64,000 nt of DNA from Lentilitoribacter sp. Alg239-R112 (GTDB lineage Bacteria > Pseudomonadota > Alphaproteobacteria > Rhizobiales > Rhizobiaceae). This document shows positions 50,153 through 58,397 of the stretch, in pieces. The position numbers and the translations under genes were made by a program. The notes beneath the pieces were generated by a model that was given only the letters and a program-made list of their open reading frames with translations, had not been told where the DNA came from and made no database searches. Position 1 is the first letter of the stretch. The number at the start of each line of letters is the position of its first letter. The stretch covers positions 1,178,001 to 1,242,000 of the forward strand of contig NZ_LS999833.1 in NCBI RefSeq assembly GCF_900537175.1. Reading direction: 5' to 3'.

Positions 50153-52483
50153 TTGGCAAAACAGCCAACAAAGTTAACCTCAGGAAAACCGGTTAAAGAT
50201 AGTCGCGCTAAACTGGATAAATCTGCGATAATGCGTTTTATTGCAGAACATCCAGAACGTGCTTCAAAACGTGATATTGCGAGAGCATTTGGCGTTAAAG
50301 GTGACCATAGAGCCGTACTCAAGGATATTTTGCATGAGTTAACAGAGGAAGGTTATCTTAGCAAAAACCGGAAGAAACTTTCTCGTCCCGATAGCATGCC
50401 ATCTGTGACAACACTTGACATTACCAAGCGCGATGACAGCGGTGATCTTATTGGACGCCCCTCTGCCTGGCGTGATCCCGATGGCGCCGCCCCTGCAGTT
50501 CTTATTCACCAATCGTTATCACGCGCAAGAAGTGGCGGAGCAAAGTCGCGCAGTAATAACCCTGTTGCCGGTTTAGGTGATCGCGTTCTCGCGCGAATTA
50601 GCCCAAATTCACATCGCGAAGGCCCTGCCTATGTCGCCAAAGTGATGAAGGTACTTTCTAAGAAAGCTGCCAGCACAATGGGCATTTTTCGTACGGAAGT
50701 GGAAAATGCCGGACAAGCAGGTGGGCGAGTTTTACCCATTGATAAACGCGGAAAAGAATATGTCATCTCACCTGATATGACGAGTGACGCAAAAAATGGC
50801 GACCTTGTGGAGGTAGAAAGCTTACACACCTCTAGCTTAGGCCTACCGCGCGCAAAAATTACCGCAGTGATTGGCTCCATGGGTTCAGAACAAGCCATTA
50901 CCATGATTGCGGTGCATGAGCGCGGAATTCCGCACATTTTTCCCCAAGCGGTTCTGGATGCAGCTGACTCCGCAGAGGCTGCTAACATGGACAAACGAGA
51001 AGATTGGCGGGATGTACCTCTCATCACAATTGATCCAGCAACCGCAAAAGATCATGATGATGCTGTTTATGCTGAGATGGATACCAATCCAGCCAATGAA
51101 GGCGGTGTTATTCTTTATGTCGCTATTGCAGATGTATCTTACTATGTTCGCCCCGATAGCCCTATGGATCGCGAGGCGCGCATCAGAGGAAATTCTGTCT
51201 ATTTCCCAGATCGCGTAATACCCATGCTGCCTGAGCGTATAAGTAACGATCTTTGCTCTCTTAAAGAAGGTGTAGACCGCCCTGCACTCGCAGCCAAAAT
51301 TTCTTTCAGTAAAGAAGGTCGAAAGATCAGCCATTCGTTTCATCGCATCATGATGAAAAGCATCGCGAGCCTATCCTATGATCAGGCACAAAGTGCTATC
51401 GACGGCAAACCTGATGAGCAAGCAGGTACAATCCTTGAGAGCGTACTTAAACCGCTCTGGGCAGCTTATGAAATACTAAAAATTGGGCGTACCCGCCGTC
51501 AGCCGCTTGAACTTGATCTACCTGAGCGCCGTATAATCTTAAACGATAAAGGCATGGTGGATCGTATTTATGTGCCTGATCGTCTTGAGGCGCATAAGCT
51601 CATTGAAGAATGTATGATACAAGCCAATGTGGCGGCCGCAGAAGCGCTTGAAACTAAACGTCAGCATCTTATTTACCGCGTTCATGAACCGCCATCACTT
51701 TCCAAACAAGAAACTTTGCGTGAATTTCTGCAAACATTAGATATCCCACTTGCTAAGGGTGGAAATCTTAGAGCCAATCATTTCAACGGTATTCTTGCCG
51801 CAGCAAAAGGTAAAGCTACGGAAGTAATGGTCAATGAAATGGTCCTTCGCTCGCAAAGTCAGGCTGTGTACAGTCCTGATAATCAAGGGCATTTTGGTCT
51901 AAATTTGCGAAAGTACGCACATTTTACATCCCCAATTCGCCGTTACGCTGACCTTATTGTTCACCGCGCGCTTGTTGGATCCCATCACCTTGGTCAAGGC
52001 GGAATAACACCTGATGAAGAGGCAATACTTGATACGATTGCGGGAGATATTTCTGATTTTGAACGGCGGGCATCCGGTGCCGAGCGCGATACTCAAGATC
52101 GCCTCATTGCACATTATCTTGCCGACAGGATTGATGGTGAATTTACTGGCCGAATCGCAGGTGTGACCAAAGCAGGACTATTTGTCTCGTTGCCAGAATA
52201 CGGCGCAGATGGTTTTATACCCATATCCAAATTAGGAACTGATTACTTCATCTACCATGAAGCGCATCAAGCCTTGGTTGGTGATAGAAGTGGCCTCGGT
52301 TTCCGTTTAGGTGATCAAGTGGATGTAAAGCTCGTAGAAGCTATTCCACTTGCCGGAGCTTTAAGATTTGACATGCTGAGCAAGGGCGAGAAAATTCCAA
52401 TGGGAGCGCGATCTTTTCATAAAACGAAGAAAGGTCGAAAAGCTGGAACCCGTCCACCACGCAAAGCAAAACGCAGAAGGTAA
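50153..52483 (+). CDS. rnr: Ribonuclease R
   Basis: 776 residues, TTG start three bases beyond the topA stop with GAGGAG at the right distance. RNase R degrades structured RNA 3' to 5'. An N-terminal winged-helix (MRFIAEHPERASKRDIARAF), cold-shock domains, the catalytic RNB domain with ITIDPATAKDHDDAVYAEMD (the clustered aspartates), an S1 domain (GRIAGVTKAGLFVSLPEYGA) and a basic tail (RPPRKAKRRR) are in order. Linkage topA-rnr-DUF983-NUDIX-rpmG is a Hyphomicrobiales arrangement. Confidence 0.98.
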   Translation: MAKQPTKLTSGKPVKDSRAKLDKSAIMRFIAEHPERASKRDIARAFGVKGDHRAVLKDILHELTEEGYLSKNRKKLSRPDSMPSVTTLDITKRDDSGDLIGRPSAWRDPDGAAPAVLIHQSLSRARSGGAKSRSNNPVAGLGDRVLARISPNSHREGPAYVAKVMKVLSKKAASTMGIFRTEVENAGQAGGRVLPIDKRGKEYVISPDMTSDAKNGDLVEVESLHTSSLGLPRAKITAVIGSMGSEQAITMIAVHERGIPHIFPQAVLDAADSAEAANMDKREDWRDVPLITIDPATAKDHDDAVYAEMDTNPANEGGVILYVAIADVSYYVRPDSPMDREARIRGNSVYFPDRVIPMLPERISNDLCSLKEGVDRPALAAKISFSKEGRKISHSFHRIMMKSIASLSYDQAQSAIDGKPDEQAGTILESVLKPLWAAYEILKIGRTRRQPLELDLPERRIILNDKGMVDRIYVPDRLEAHKLIEECMIQANVAAAEALETKRQHLIYRVHEPPSLSKQETLREFLQTLDIPLAKGGNLRANHFNGILAAAKGKATEVMVNEMVLRSQSQAVYSPDNQGHFGLNLRKYAHFTSPIRRYADLIVHRALVGSHHLGQGGITPDEEAILDTIAGDISDFERRASGAERDTQDRLIAHYLADRIDGEFTGRIAGVTKAGLFVSLPEYGADGFIPISKLGTDYFIYHEAHQALVGDRSGLGFRLGDQVDVKLVEAIPLAGALRFDMLSKGEKIPMGARSFHKTKKGRKAGTRPPRKAKRRR

Positions 52484-52489
52484 TTTCTG

Positions 52490-52912
52490 ATGTCTGAAAC
52501 TGAAGTATATCAAAATGAAACGGTGCAGTTCGAGCGCCCTCTTTCACTCGCAATGAAGCGTGGTTTTAAAAGTAGTTGTCCAAAATGTGGTACAGGCCGT
52601 CTTTTTGATAAATATGTAAAAGTCACAAATCAATGCAGTAATTGTGGTGAAGATTTGCATCATCATCGTGCAGATGATTTGCCTGCCTATCTTGTTGTCA
52701 TGATTATTGGTCATATTGTCGTTGCTGGCTTTATGTTTGCGGAAATGAGTTATCAGCTCGCAGTATGGCAACACCTCCTCATTTGGATTCCAATCACAGC
52801 TATTTCATCCCTTCTGCTATTACAGCCCGTAAAGGGTGCTGTTGTTGGCTTGCAATGGGCATTACGTATGCATGGGTTTGGTGAAAAACCAGATTATGAT
52901 GACCCTAAGTAG
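52490..52912 (+). CDS. DUF983 family protein
   Basis: 140 residues. A zinc-ribbon-like start with two CxxC pairs (CPKCGTGRLFDKYVKVTNQC then SNCGED) is followed by two transmembrane helices (about 65-110) and a short soluble tail. DUF983 proteins are cytoplasmic-facing membrane proteins of unknown role conserved in alphaproteobacteria next to rnr. The ATG lies six bases after the rnr stop. Confidence 0.88.
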   Translation: MSETEVYQNETVQFERPLSLAMKRGFKSSCPKCGTGRLFDKYVKVTNQCSNCGEDLHHHRADDLPAYLVVMIIGHIVVAGFMFAEMSYQLAVWQHLLIWIPITAISSLLLLQPVKGAVVGLQWALRMHGFGEKPDYDDPK

Positions 52913-52941
52913 TTCAACTCAAGTATAAAAGTGATATCCCA

Positions 52942-53541
52942 TTGAAACCTAAAGACGCAGCCACTCTCTTGCTTTTAGACCGAGACAAAGAACGTCCTGC
53001 GGTTTTGATGGGTAAACGTTCATCTAGACACGCCTTTATGCCAAACGTCTTTGTTTTTCCCGGTGGAAGAAAAGATAGCAGCGATTGGCGGGTTAAATCT
53101 GACACACGACTGAATGAAGCAGTAGTGTCCAAGCTTATGGAACGCACCCATAGCCGATTTTCACACGCGACAGCTCATTCCTTAGCGATCGCTGCGGCCA
53201 GAGAACTTCATGAGGAAACATCACTCCATCTATCAAAAAACGGCGAATTATTTGACCTGTCACATTTAAGATATATTGCTCGCGCCATTACCCCGCTTGG
53301 TCAGAATCGTCGTTATGACACACGGTTTTTTACCTGTTTCTGCGATGAAGTTGAAATGGATCTGTCGACATTAAAAGACAGTAATGAATTAACAGAATTG
53401 CAATGGGTCGATGTACAATCTCCACAGAATCTGGATTTTCCGGACATAACAGCACGAATATTAAACCACCTCAGACATTCACTCAATGAAGACCGCACAC
53501 TCCCCCACACTACGAAAACGCTGCATATATCCAATAAATGA
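52942..53541 (+). CDS. NUDIX family hydrolase
   Basis: 199 residues with a TTG start at 52942, as no ATG lies near the conserved start. A NUDIX-type core is seen: PNVFVFPGGRKDSSDW and the catalytic helix AIAAARELHEETSLHLS (R-E-L-H-E-E), although the glycine usually at the start of the Nudix box lies far upstream in an insert. NUDIX enzymes hydrolyse nucleoside-diphosphate-linked compounds. Substrate unknown. It shares the rnr-rpmG neighbourhood. Confidence 0.82.
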   Translation: MKPKDAATLLLLDRDKERPAVLMGKRSSRHAFMPNVFVFPGGRKDSSDWRVKSDTRLNEAVVSKLMERTHSRFSHATAHSLAIAAARELHEETSLHLSKNGELFDLSHLRYIARAITPLGQNRRYDTRFFTCFCDEVEMDLSTLKDSNELTELQWVDVQSPQNLDFPDITARILNHLRHSLNEDRTLPHTTKTLHISNK

Positions 53542-53708
53542 CGTTTTGAATTTGGGCAGTTTTGGCAATCCTTGGTAATCTTGCCATTTTTGAGCATAAG
53601 ATTGTATAATAGACTTGACTTTTAGCCAGCGATTTGTAATTTCGCGTCAAGTTTGCCGTGGATGGAAGAATCCCCACGGCATCATTTTTTTTAAAGAAGG
53701 TAGCCCCA

Positions 53709-53876
53709 ATGGCCAAGGCAACAACAATTAAAATTAAATTGCAGTCAACTGCTGACACTGGTTTCTACTATGTAGCCAAGAAGAACAGCCGTACAATGAC
53801 TGAAAAAATGGTTAAAACTAAATACGATCCAGTCGTGCGTAAACACGTTGAATTTAAAGAAGCTAAGATTAAGTAA
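53709..53876 (+). CDS. rpmG: 50S ribosomal protein L33
   Basis: 55 residues from the ATG at 53709 (GAAGG in the preceding AAAGAAGGTAGCC gives the ribosome binding site). The alphaproteobacterial type without the zinc cysteines: [20 protein letters not shown] and [18 protein letters not shown]. It is followed by a strong terminator. Confidence 0.97.
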   Translation: MAKATTIKIKLQSTADTGFYYVAKKNSRTMTEKMVKTKYDPVVRKHVEFKEAKIK

Positions 53877-53904
53877 TCTAATTTTTTGCAGTTTCGAATT
53901 GAAG

Positions 53905-53936
53905 AACCCGCTTGTTGCAAGACAAGCGGGTTTATT
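53905..53936 (+). terminator. Rho-independent terminator of rpmG
   Basis: AACCCGCTTGT (53905-53915) pairs perfectly with ACAAGCGGGTT (53922-53932), 11 pairs with a six-base loop, followed by TATTTG. Its position 28 bp after the rpmG stop supports its role. Fewer U residues than ideal follow. Confidence 0.85.
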
Positions 53937-54229
53937 TGTGGGTCGGCCAACACAACAGAAGTGGTACGAGGAGGCCACGAGAAGCTGTATATTGACCGAC
54001 CACCCCACGACCCAGGAGATGCGGCGGACCTGAACATCATGGGGTATCTAAAGTTACAAAATGGTTTTACTCGTCAATACAATTAGTACAATCATTGCCT
54101 AAAATTGTACTTTAATCAAGTTTTTCGCCTGAACGTAAATTTTCTACATAAATTCAATGAGTTACTATTCAATACAATAAACAGAAAACGTATATTGCTA
54201 CAAAATGGTATCAAAATATGATTTTTCAG
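53937..54229. other. GC-rich island then AT-rich spacer after rpmG; possible structured RNA
   Basis: Counted over 53936-54045 the DNA is about 58% GC, against roughly 35-40% on either side. GGTCGG (53941-53946) can pair with CCGACC (53996-54001), and GTGG (53961-53964) with CCAC (53975-53978) lies inside, giving a forked structure. None of the short frames here resembles a protein. It may be a small RNA gene or a remnant. The rest to the pleD stop at 54230 is AT-rich and shows nothing recognisable. Confidence 0.35.
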
Positions 54230-55606
54230 TTAGGCGACAGTTTGTAAAACAACTCTGTTTCGCCCATCAGATTTTGCTTTATAGAGCGCATCATCAGCAC
54301 GCTTAATAAGCGTTTCGCTTGAATCCTGCTCTGGATCGTAGTTCGTAACACCTACCGACGTAGTGAGTTCTAGCTGCCCTGTATCACCCGGCAAATTGAA
54401 TGCCGATGTTTCAATTGCTGCACGAAGACGCTCAGCAATCTGTGCAGCCATCTCCGCAGTCGTATCTGGCATAAGGACCACGAATTCCTCACCACCAAAG
54501 CGGCATGCAAGGTCAGCACCACGCACTGAAGCACGGAGCCTGCGAGCGAACTCTCGCAAAATTTCATCACCGGCATCATGACCATGAGTATCATTCACAT
54601 TCTTAAACTTATCAATATCGGTAATAAGCATCGAAATAGGTGTGTTTCGCCGTTTAGCTCTGGCTATTAACTTACCCATATAAGCATCAAGAAAATGTCT
54701 ATTATTTAAACCGGTCAACGGATCAACTACAGCAAGTTCGACAGATTTATTCAGGCTCTCACGCAGTTTCTCGCTAAATCGAGATCTCTTAATCTGCGTT
54801 AGTGAACGGGCATATAACTCATTTGGGTCTAGCGGTTGTAGAATGTAATCATTTACCCCGATATCAAGAGCACGAACTACTTTTGGTTCGTCGCCAGTCT
54901 GCAAGATGACAAGAATAGGTACAAATCTCGTAATTTCCCGTGACCGCAATTGCGAACATATTCGCAAGGGATCAACACCCGGCAAGTTGTCATTGATTAT
55001 AATAAGCTCATATGGATTTTCACCAGCATGAAAAAGCGCTGTTTCAGCATCCGAAATAATATCAACATCTGCGATACCAGATATAGCACGTGTTATTCGG
55101 TCCTGAGAATTGACGCGACCATCGACAAGTAACGTCATGCCTTTCTCGTCAATCCCGCTTTTATTCAAAGGTTTTTCATCAACATCATCTATCACCGAAT
55201 TATTTCCGGCGCGAACGCGAAGCTCATCCGTAAGCATTTTCAAACGCAGTAAACTTTTCACACGCGCCATTAGCTGCATATTATTAACTGGCTTAGTCAA
55301 AAAGTCATCTGCGCCGCATTTTAAACCCTCAACACGATCTTCCGGTTGATCGAGCGCGGTGACCATCACTACTGGGATATGTGTGGTCTTCGGATTTGCC
55401 TTCAACCTGCGACACACTTCAAAACCATCAATGCCGGGCATCATTATATCGAGCAATATCAAGTCGACTTGCGTTTTGTCGCAAATTTCCAATGCAGAAA
55501 GGCCATTTTCAGCGGTCAATACATCAAAATATTCGGCCAACAGATGTGTCTCTAGCAATTTCACATTCGCCGGAATATCATCAACAACTAAAACACGTGC
55601 GGTCAT
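54230..55606 (-). CDS. pleD: Diguanylate cyclase response regulator PleD
   Basis: 458 residues: two receiver domains and a GGDEF domain. The first receiver has the phosphorylatable D53 (D-L-I-L-L-D-I-M-M-P-G); the second (about 150-270) is degenerate, as in Caulobacter PleD. The GGEEF active site is at 371-375 with a canonical I-site R-G-A-D (362-365) five residues before, so product inhibition by c-di-GMP is expected. PleD makes c-di-GMP at the stalked or old pole to drive development. It follows divK by five bases, as in other Hyphomicrobiales. Confidence 0.96.
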   Translation of the reverse strand: MTARVLVVDDIPANVKLLETHLLAEYFDVLTAENGLSALEICDKTQVDLILLDIMMPGIDGFEVCRRLKANPKTTHIPVVMVTALDQPEDRVEGLKCGADDFLTKPVNNMQLMARVKSLLRLKMLTDELRVRAGNNSVIDDVDEKPLNKSGIDEKGMTLLVDGRVNSQDRITRAISGIADVDIISDAETALFHAGENPYELIIINDNLPGVDPLRICSQLRSREITRFVPILVILQTGDEPKVVRALDIGVNDYILQPLDPNELYARSLTQIKRSRFSEKLRESLNKSVELAVVDPLTGLNNRHFLDAYMGKLIARAKRRNTPISMLITDIDKFKNVNDTHGHDAGDEILREFARRLRASVRGADLACRFGGEEFVVLMPDTTAEMAAQIAERLRAAIETSAFNLPGDTGQLELTTSVGVTNYDPEQDSSETLIKRADDALYKAKSDGRNRVVLQTVA

Positions 55607-55611
55607 ACTAT

Positions 55612-55992
55612 TTACTCCGCAGCTTTATTATCTAGAAAACTTTTAATGGTCTGCAAAAATCCAGGCACTGAAATTGGTTTCGATATATATGCTTCACAAC
55701 CACCCTGACGAATGCGCTCTTCATCGCCTTTCATGGCAAAAGCCGTGACAGCGATAACAGGAATACTATGTAATTCATCATCATCCTTGAGCCACTTCGT
55801 GACCTCAAGACCAGAGACTTCCGGCAATTGAATATCCATTAGGATAAGATCAGGCTTGTGAGTTCTGGCAAGTTCCACCGCTTCCAGTCCATTCATAATC
55901 TGAATTGTTTCGTATCCAGAAGCTTCGATGAGGTCAGTAAAGAGCTTCATATTCAGCTCATTATCTTCAACAATCATAACTTTTTTCGTCAT
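55612..55992 (-). CDS. divK: Single-domain response regulator DivK
   Basis: 126 residues, a lone receiver domain with the acidic pair E9-D10, phosphoacceptor D53 ([13 protein letters not shown]), T in AVTAFAM and K in YISKPISV. DivK relays phosphorylation with the DivJ/PleC kinases and controls CtrA activity. It is directly before pleD on the minus strand. The divergent gap of 116 bp upstream shows no full CtrA site TTAA-N7-TTAA. Confidence 0.96.
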   Translation of the reverse strand: MTKKVMIVEDNELNMKLFTDLIEASGYETIQIMNGLEAVELARTHKPDLILMDIQLPEVSGLEVTKWLKDDDELHSIPVIAVTAFAMKGDEERIRQGGCEAYISKPISVPGFLQTIKSFLDNKAAE

Positions 55993-56108
55993 TTATTTGC
56001 CCAAAACAATCAAACTCGTTCCCAATTCCATTGCATCCTAGCGCGATTTAGTTGAAGAAATGGTAATTTATACTCAAAATTCTCGCCAAAGCATTAAGGA
56101 ATTTGTAA

Positions 56109-56378
56109 TTGGAAAAAGCAGAGAGTATCGCAATCGATGTGCTAAGCTGGATCGCAACCGATCCCGAGCTATTTAACCGATTTGTTGGTCTATCCGGTTT
56201 AGATCCTTCTCAAATAAGGGAAGCAGCACAGGAACAAGGCTTTCTTGCAGGTGTCCTCGGTTTTATTATGAACCACGAGCCAACGCTATTGAGCTATTGC
56301 TCAGCCCAGAATGAAAGACCAGAAGATGTAGCTCGAGCATTCCAATCACTTGGCGGACAAGTTAACAATGGTTGGTAG
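56109..56378 (+). CDS. DUF3572 family protein
   Basis: 89 residues with a TTG start and AAGGA eight bases upstream. DUF3572 is a small alpha-helical family of alphaproteobacteria; here AESIAIDVLSWIATDPELFN, LDPSQIREAAQEQGFLAGVL and RPEDVARAFQSLGG are its typical segments. Function unknown. The next gene begins on the base after its stop, so the two form a unit, and it is divergent from divK. Confidence 0.85.
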   Translation: MEKAESIAIDVLSWIATDPELFNRFVGLSGLDPSQIREAAQEQGFLAGVLGFIMNHEPTLLSYCSAQNERPEDVARAFQSLGGQVNNGW

Positions 56379-57011
56379 ATGCTAAATATTGCGGATCTTA
56401 GACGTGAACTAAATAATCAACCAACCATCATATGTGATGTGGATGAGGTTGTGATTGAGTTTTTAACACCGTTTAGAAACTTCCTTAATTCTCTAAACCT
56501 AGATCTAGTCAGCAATAGCTTTGCTCTGCATGGAAACATAATTGCAAAAGATACGGGGGGCGCAGTCGACGATCGAACCGTTAGCCGTATGATTAATGAA
56601 CTTTATGCAAATCAGTTAACATGGCAAACAGCGGTTCCCACAGCAGCAAATACGCTTCATGAGCTATCTACAACTGCAAATATTGTGTTTCTGACGGCAA
56701 TGCCACCTGAATATTACATGCAAAGGCGTGAATTATTAGATTCGTTTGACATGCCCTTTCCGCTTTTTGCTGCCGAAGGCGCAAAAGGACCACTCATTAA
56801 ACAGCTAACTTCTTACAATAAACATGCCTCGTTCTTTATCGATGACATGGTTTATAATCATAAATCAAGCAAAGAACATTCACCTGAAACACACTCAATC
56901 CACATAATGGCTAATGATGAATTCAAAGCGATATCGCCTGCAGTAACTTCAGGCACTTTTGAAGCTGAAAATTGGCTGGAGATCAAAGATTTTATAGTCG
57001 GCAAAATTTAA
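56379..57011 (+). CDS. HAD-superfamily-like phosphatase of unknown substrate
   Basis: 210 residues, start directly after the DUF3572 stop. HAD-like motifs are visible: motif I as I-C-D-V-D-E-V-V (about 18-25), motif II as V-F-L-T-A-M-P, and a motif III/IV aspartate pair in FFIDDMVYNH. The cap is small. The N-terminal Asp-x-Asp is the phospho-acceptor. The family resembles the HAD group next to DUF3572 in related genomes; substrate unknown. Confidence 0.78.
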   Translation: MLNIADLRRELNNQPTIICDVDEVVIEFLTPFRNFLNSLNLDLVSNSFALHGNIIAKDTGGAVDDRTVSRMINELYANQLTWQTAVPTAANTLHELSTTANIVFLTAMPPEYYMQRRELLDSFDMPFPLFAAEGAKGPLIKQLTSYNKHASFFIDDMVYNHKSSKEHSPETHSIHIMANDEFKAISPAVTSGTFEAENWLEIKDFIVGKI

Positions 57012-57111
57012 AATGAGGACCGCATAAATCTACTTCAACTATTTACTTGAGCCCTCCTTGAGTTCCGTCTAAAGTCAAAGTGTTCGATCTTTGTTCTTTT
57101 TAGGTGCTTCC

Positions 57112-58395
57112 ATGCTGCTCTCAGGATTCTGCCGTGATTGCTTTACAAAAGCCTCACCTGAACGGAAGCGCTGCAGATCTTGTGGCAGTCCCCGAATTCT
57201 TCGGCATAAAGAACTATCTCAGCTAAGCATAGCACATATAGACTGTGACGCTTTTTATGCGTCAGTTGAAAAAAGGGATAATCCAGAACTCGCAGATAAA
57301 CCTGTTATTATAGGTGGCGGCAAGCGCGGCGTTGTCTCCACAGCTTGTTATGTGGCACGAATTCACGGCGTACGCTCTGCAATGCCGATGTTTAAAGCGT
57401 TGGATGCCTGTCCAGATGCAGTTGTTATCCCGCCAGATATGAAGAAGTATGCCAAGGTTGGAAAACAAGTCCGGCATCTAATGCAGGAACTCACACCACT
57501 AGTTCAACCAATTTCGATTGATGAAGCTTTTCTTGATCTATCCGGGACTGAACGCTTGCATGGTATGCCGCCAGCAGAAACGCTTGCCAGATTCTCCAGA
57601 AAAATAGAAGATGAAGTCGGCATAAGTGTTTCCGTTGGCCTGTCTTATTGCAAATATCTGGCAAAAGTTGCTTCAGACCAGGATAAACCTCGCGGTTTTT
57701 TTGTTGTTGGAAAAGAAGAAGCGATTGATTTTTTGGCGAACTTACCAGTGACCAAGATTTGGGGAGTGGGAAAAGCCTTTGCCAAAACACTTGCAAAAGA
57801 CAATATCACTATGATCGGACAACTCCAAACCATGGAGAAAGCAGATCTCCTACGTTCTTATGGAATTATGGGGTCGCGTCTTTATAATCTAGCGCGGGGT
57901 ATAGATGATAGAAGTGTTCGCCCCAACTCTGGAGCAAAAAGCGTATCGTCTGAAACAACATTTTTCAATGATGTTTCAGATCTCGATAAACTAGCACCTA
58001 TCTTACGTTCACTTAGTGAGAAGGTAGCCGCAAGGCTTAAAAAATCTGAAATCGCTGGTCATACAGTGGTTTTAAAGCTTAAAACAAATGATTTCAAATC
58101 CAGAACACGCAATCGCCGTTTATCTGATCCCACCATGCTGGCGGATAAAATATTTCGAAATGGTTTGGAATTGCTAAAAACAGAGACAGACGGCACCAAA
58201 TTCAGATTACTTGGAATTGGCATCAATGACCTTTGCGATCCAGAACAAGCAGACCCTACTGATCTTGTTGATATCCAGGCAGCAAAACGTGCCGAAGCCG
58301 AAGGTGCTATCGATAAGATGAGAGCAAAGTTTGGTGTTGATATTGTGCAAACGGGTTATACGTTTAAGAGCAAACCAAAATTTGACGGTAAATAA
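57112..58395 (+). CDS. dinB: DNA polymerase IV with N-terminal zinc ribbon
   Basis: 427 residues from the ATG at 57112 (AGGTG six bases upstream). Residues 7-24 form a C-R-D-C ... C-R-S-C zinc ribbon not found in E. coli DinB. The Y-family core follows: [20 protein letters not shown] with the first catalytic Asp pair and [19 protein letters not shown] with the second, then thumb, helix-hairpin-helix ([20 protein letters not shown]) and little-finger domain. It does mutagenic translesion synthesis. The stop is two bases from the convergent dnaE stop. The zinc ribbon form is common in rhizobia. Confidence 0.96.
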   Translation: MLLSGFCRDCFTKASPERKRCRSCGSPRILRHKELSQLSIAHIDCDAFYASVEKRDNPELADKPVIIGGGKRGVVSTACYVARIHGVRSAMPMFKALDACPDAVVIPPDMKKYAKVGKQVRHLMQELTPLVQPISIDEAFLDLSGTERLHGMPPAETLARFSRKIEDEVGISVSVGLSYCKYLAKVASDQDKPRGFFVVGKEEAIDFLANLPVTKIWGVGKAFAKTLAKDNITMIGQLQTMEKADLLRSYGIMGSRLYNLARGIDDRSVRPNSGAKSVSSETTFFNDVSDLDKLAPILRSLSEKVAARLKKSEIAGHTVVLKLKTNDFKSRTRNRRLSDPTMLADKIFRNGLELLKTETDGTKFRLLGIGINDLCDPEQADPTDLVDIQAAKRAEAEGAIDKMRAKFGVDIVQTGYTFKSKPKFDGK

Positions 58396-58397
58396 AC

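Noticed and set aside
53745..54086. Short proteins in the frames after rpmG
   Set aside because: All overlap the rpmG reading frame, its terminator or the GC-rich island and have no recognisable start signals or family features.
55993..56108. CtrA-type site TTAA-N7-TTAA in the divK/DUF3572 divergent gap
   Set aside because: Only a partial match (TTAA-N7-GTAA at about 56093) lying inside the ribosome binding region; not enough to call a site.
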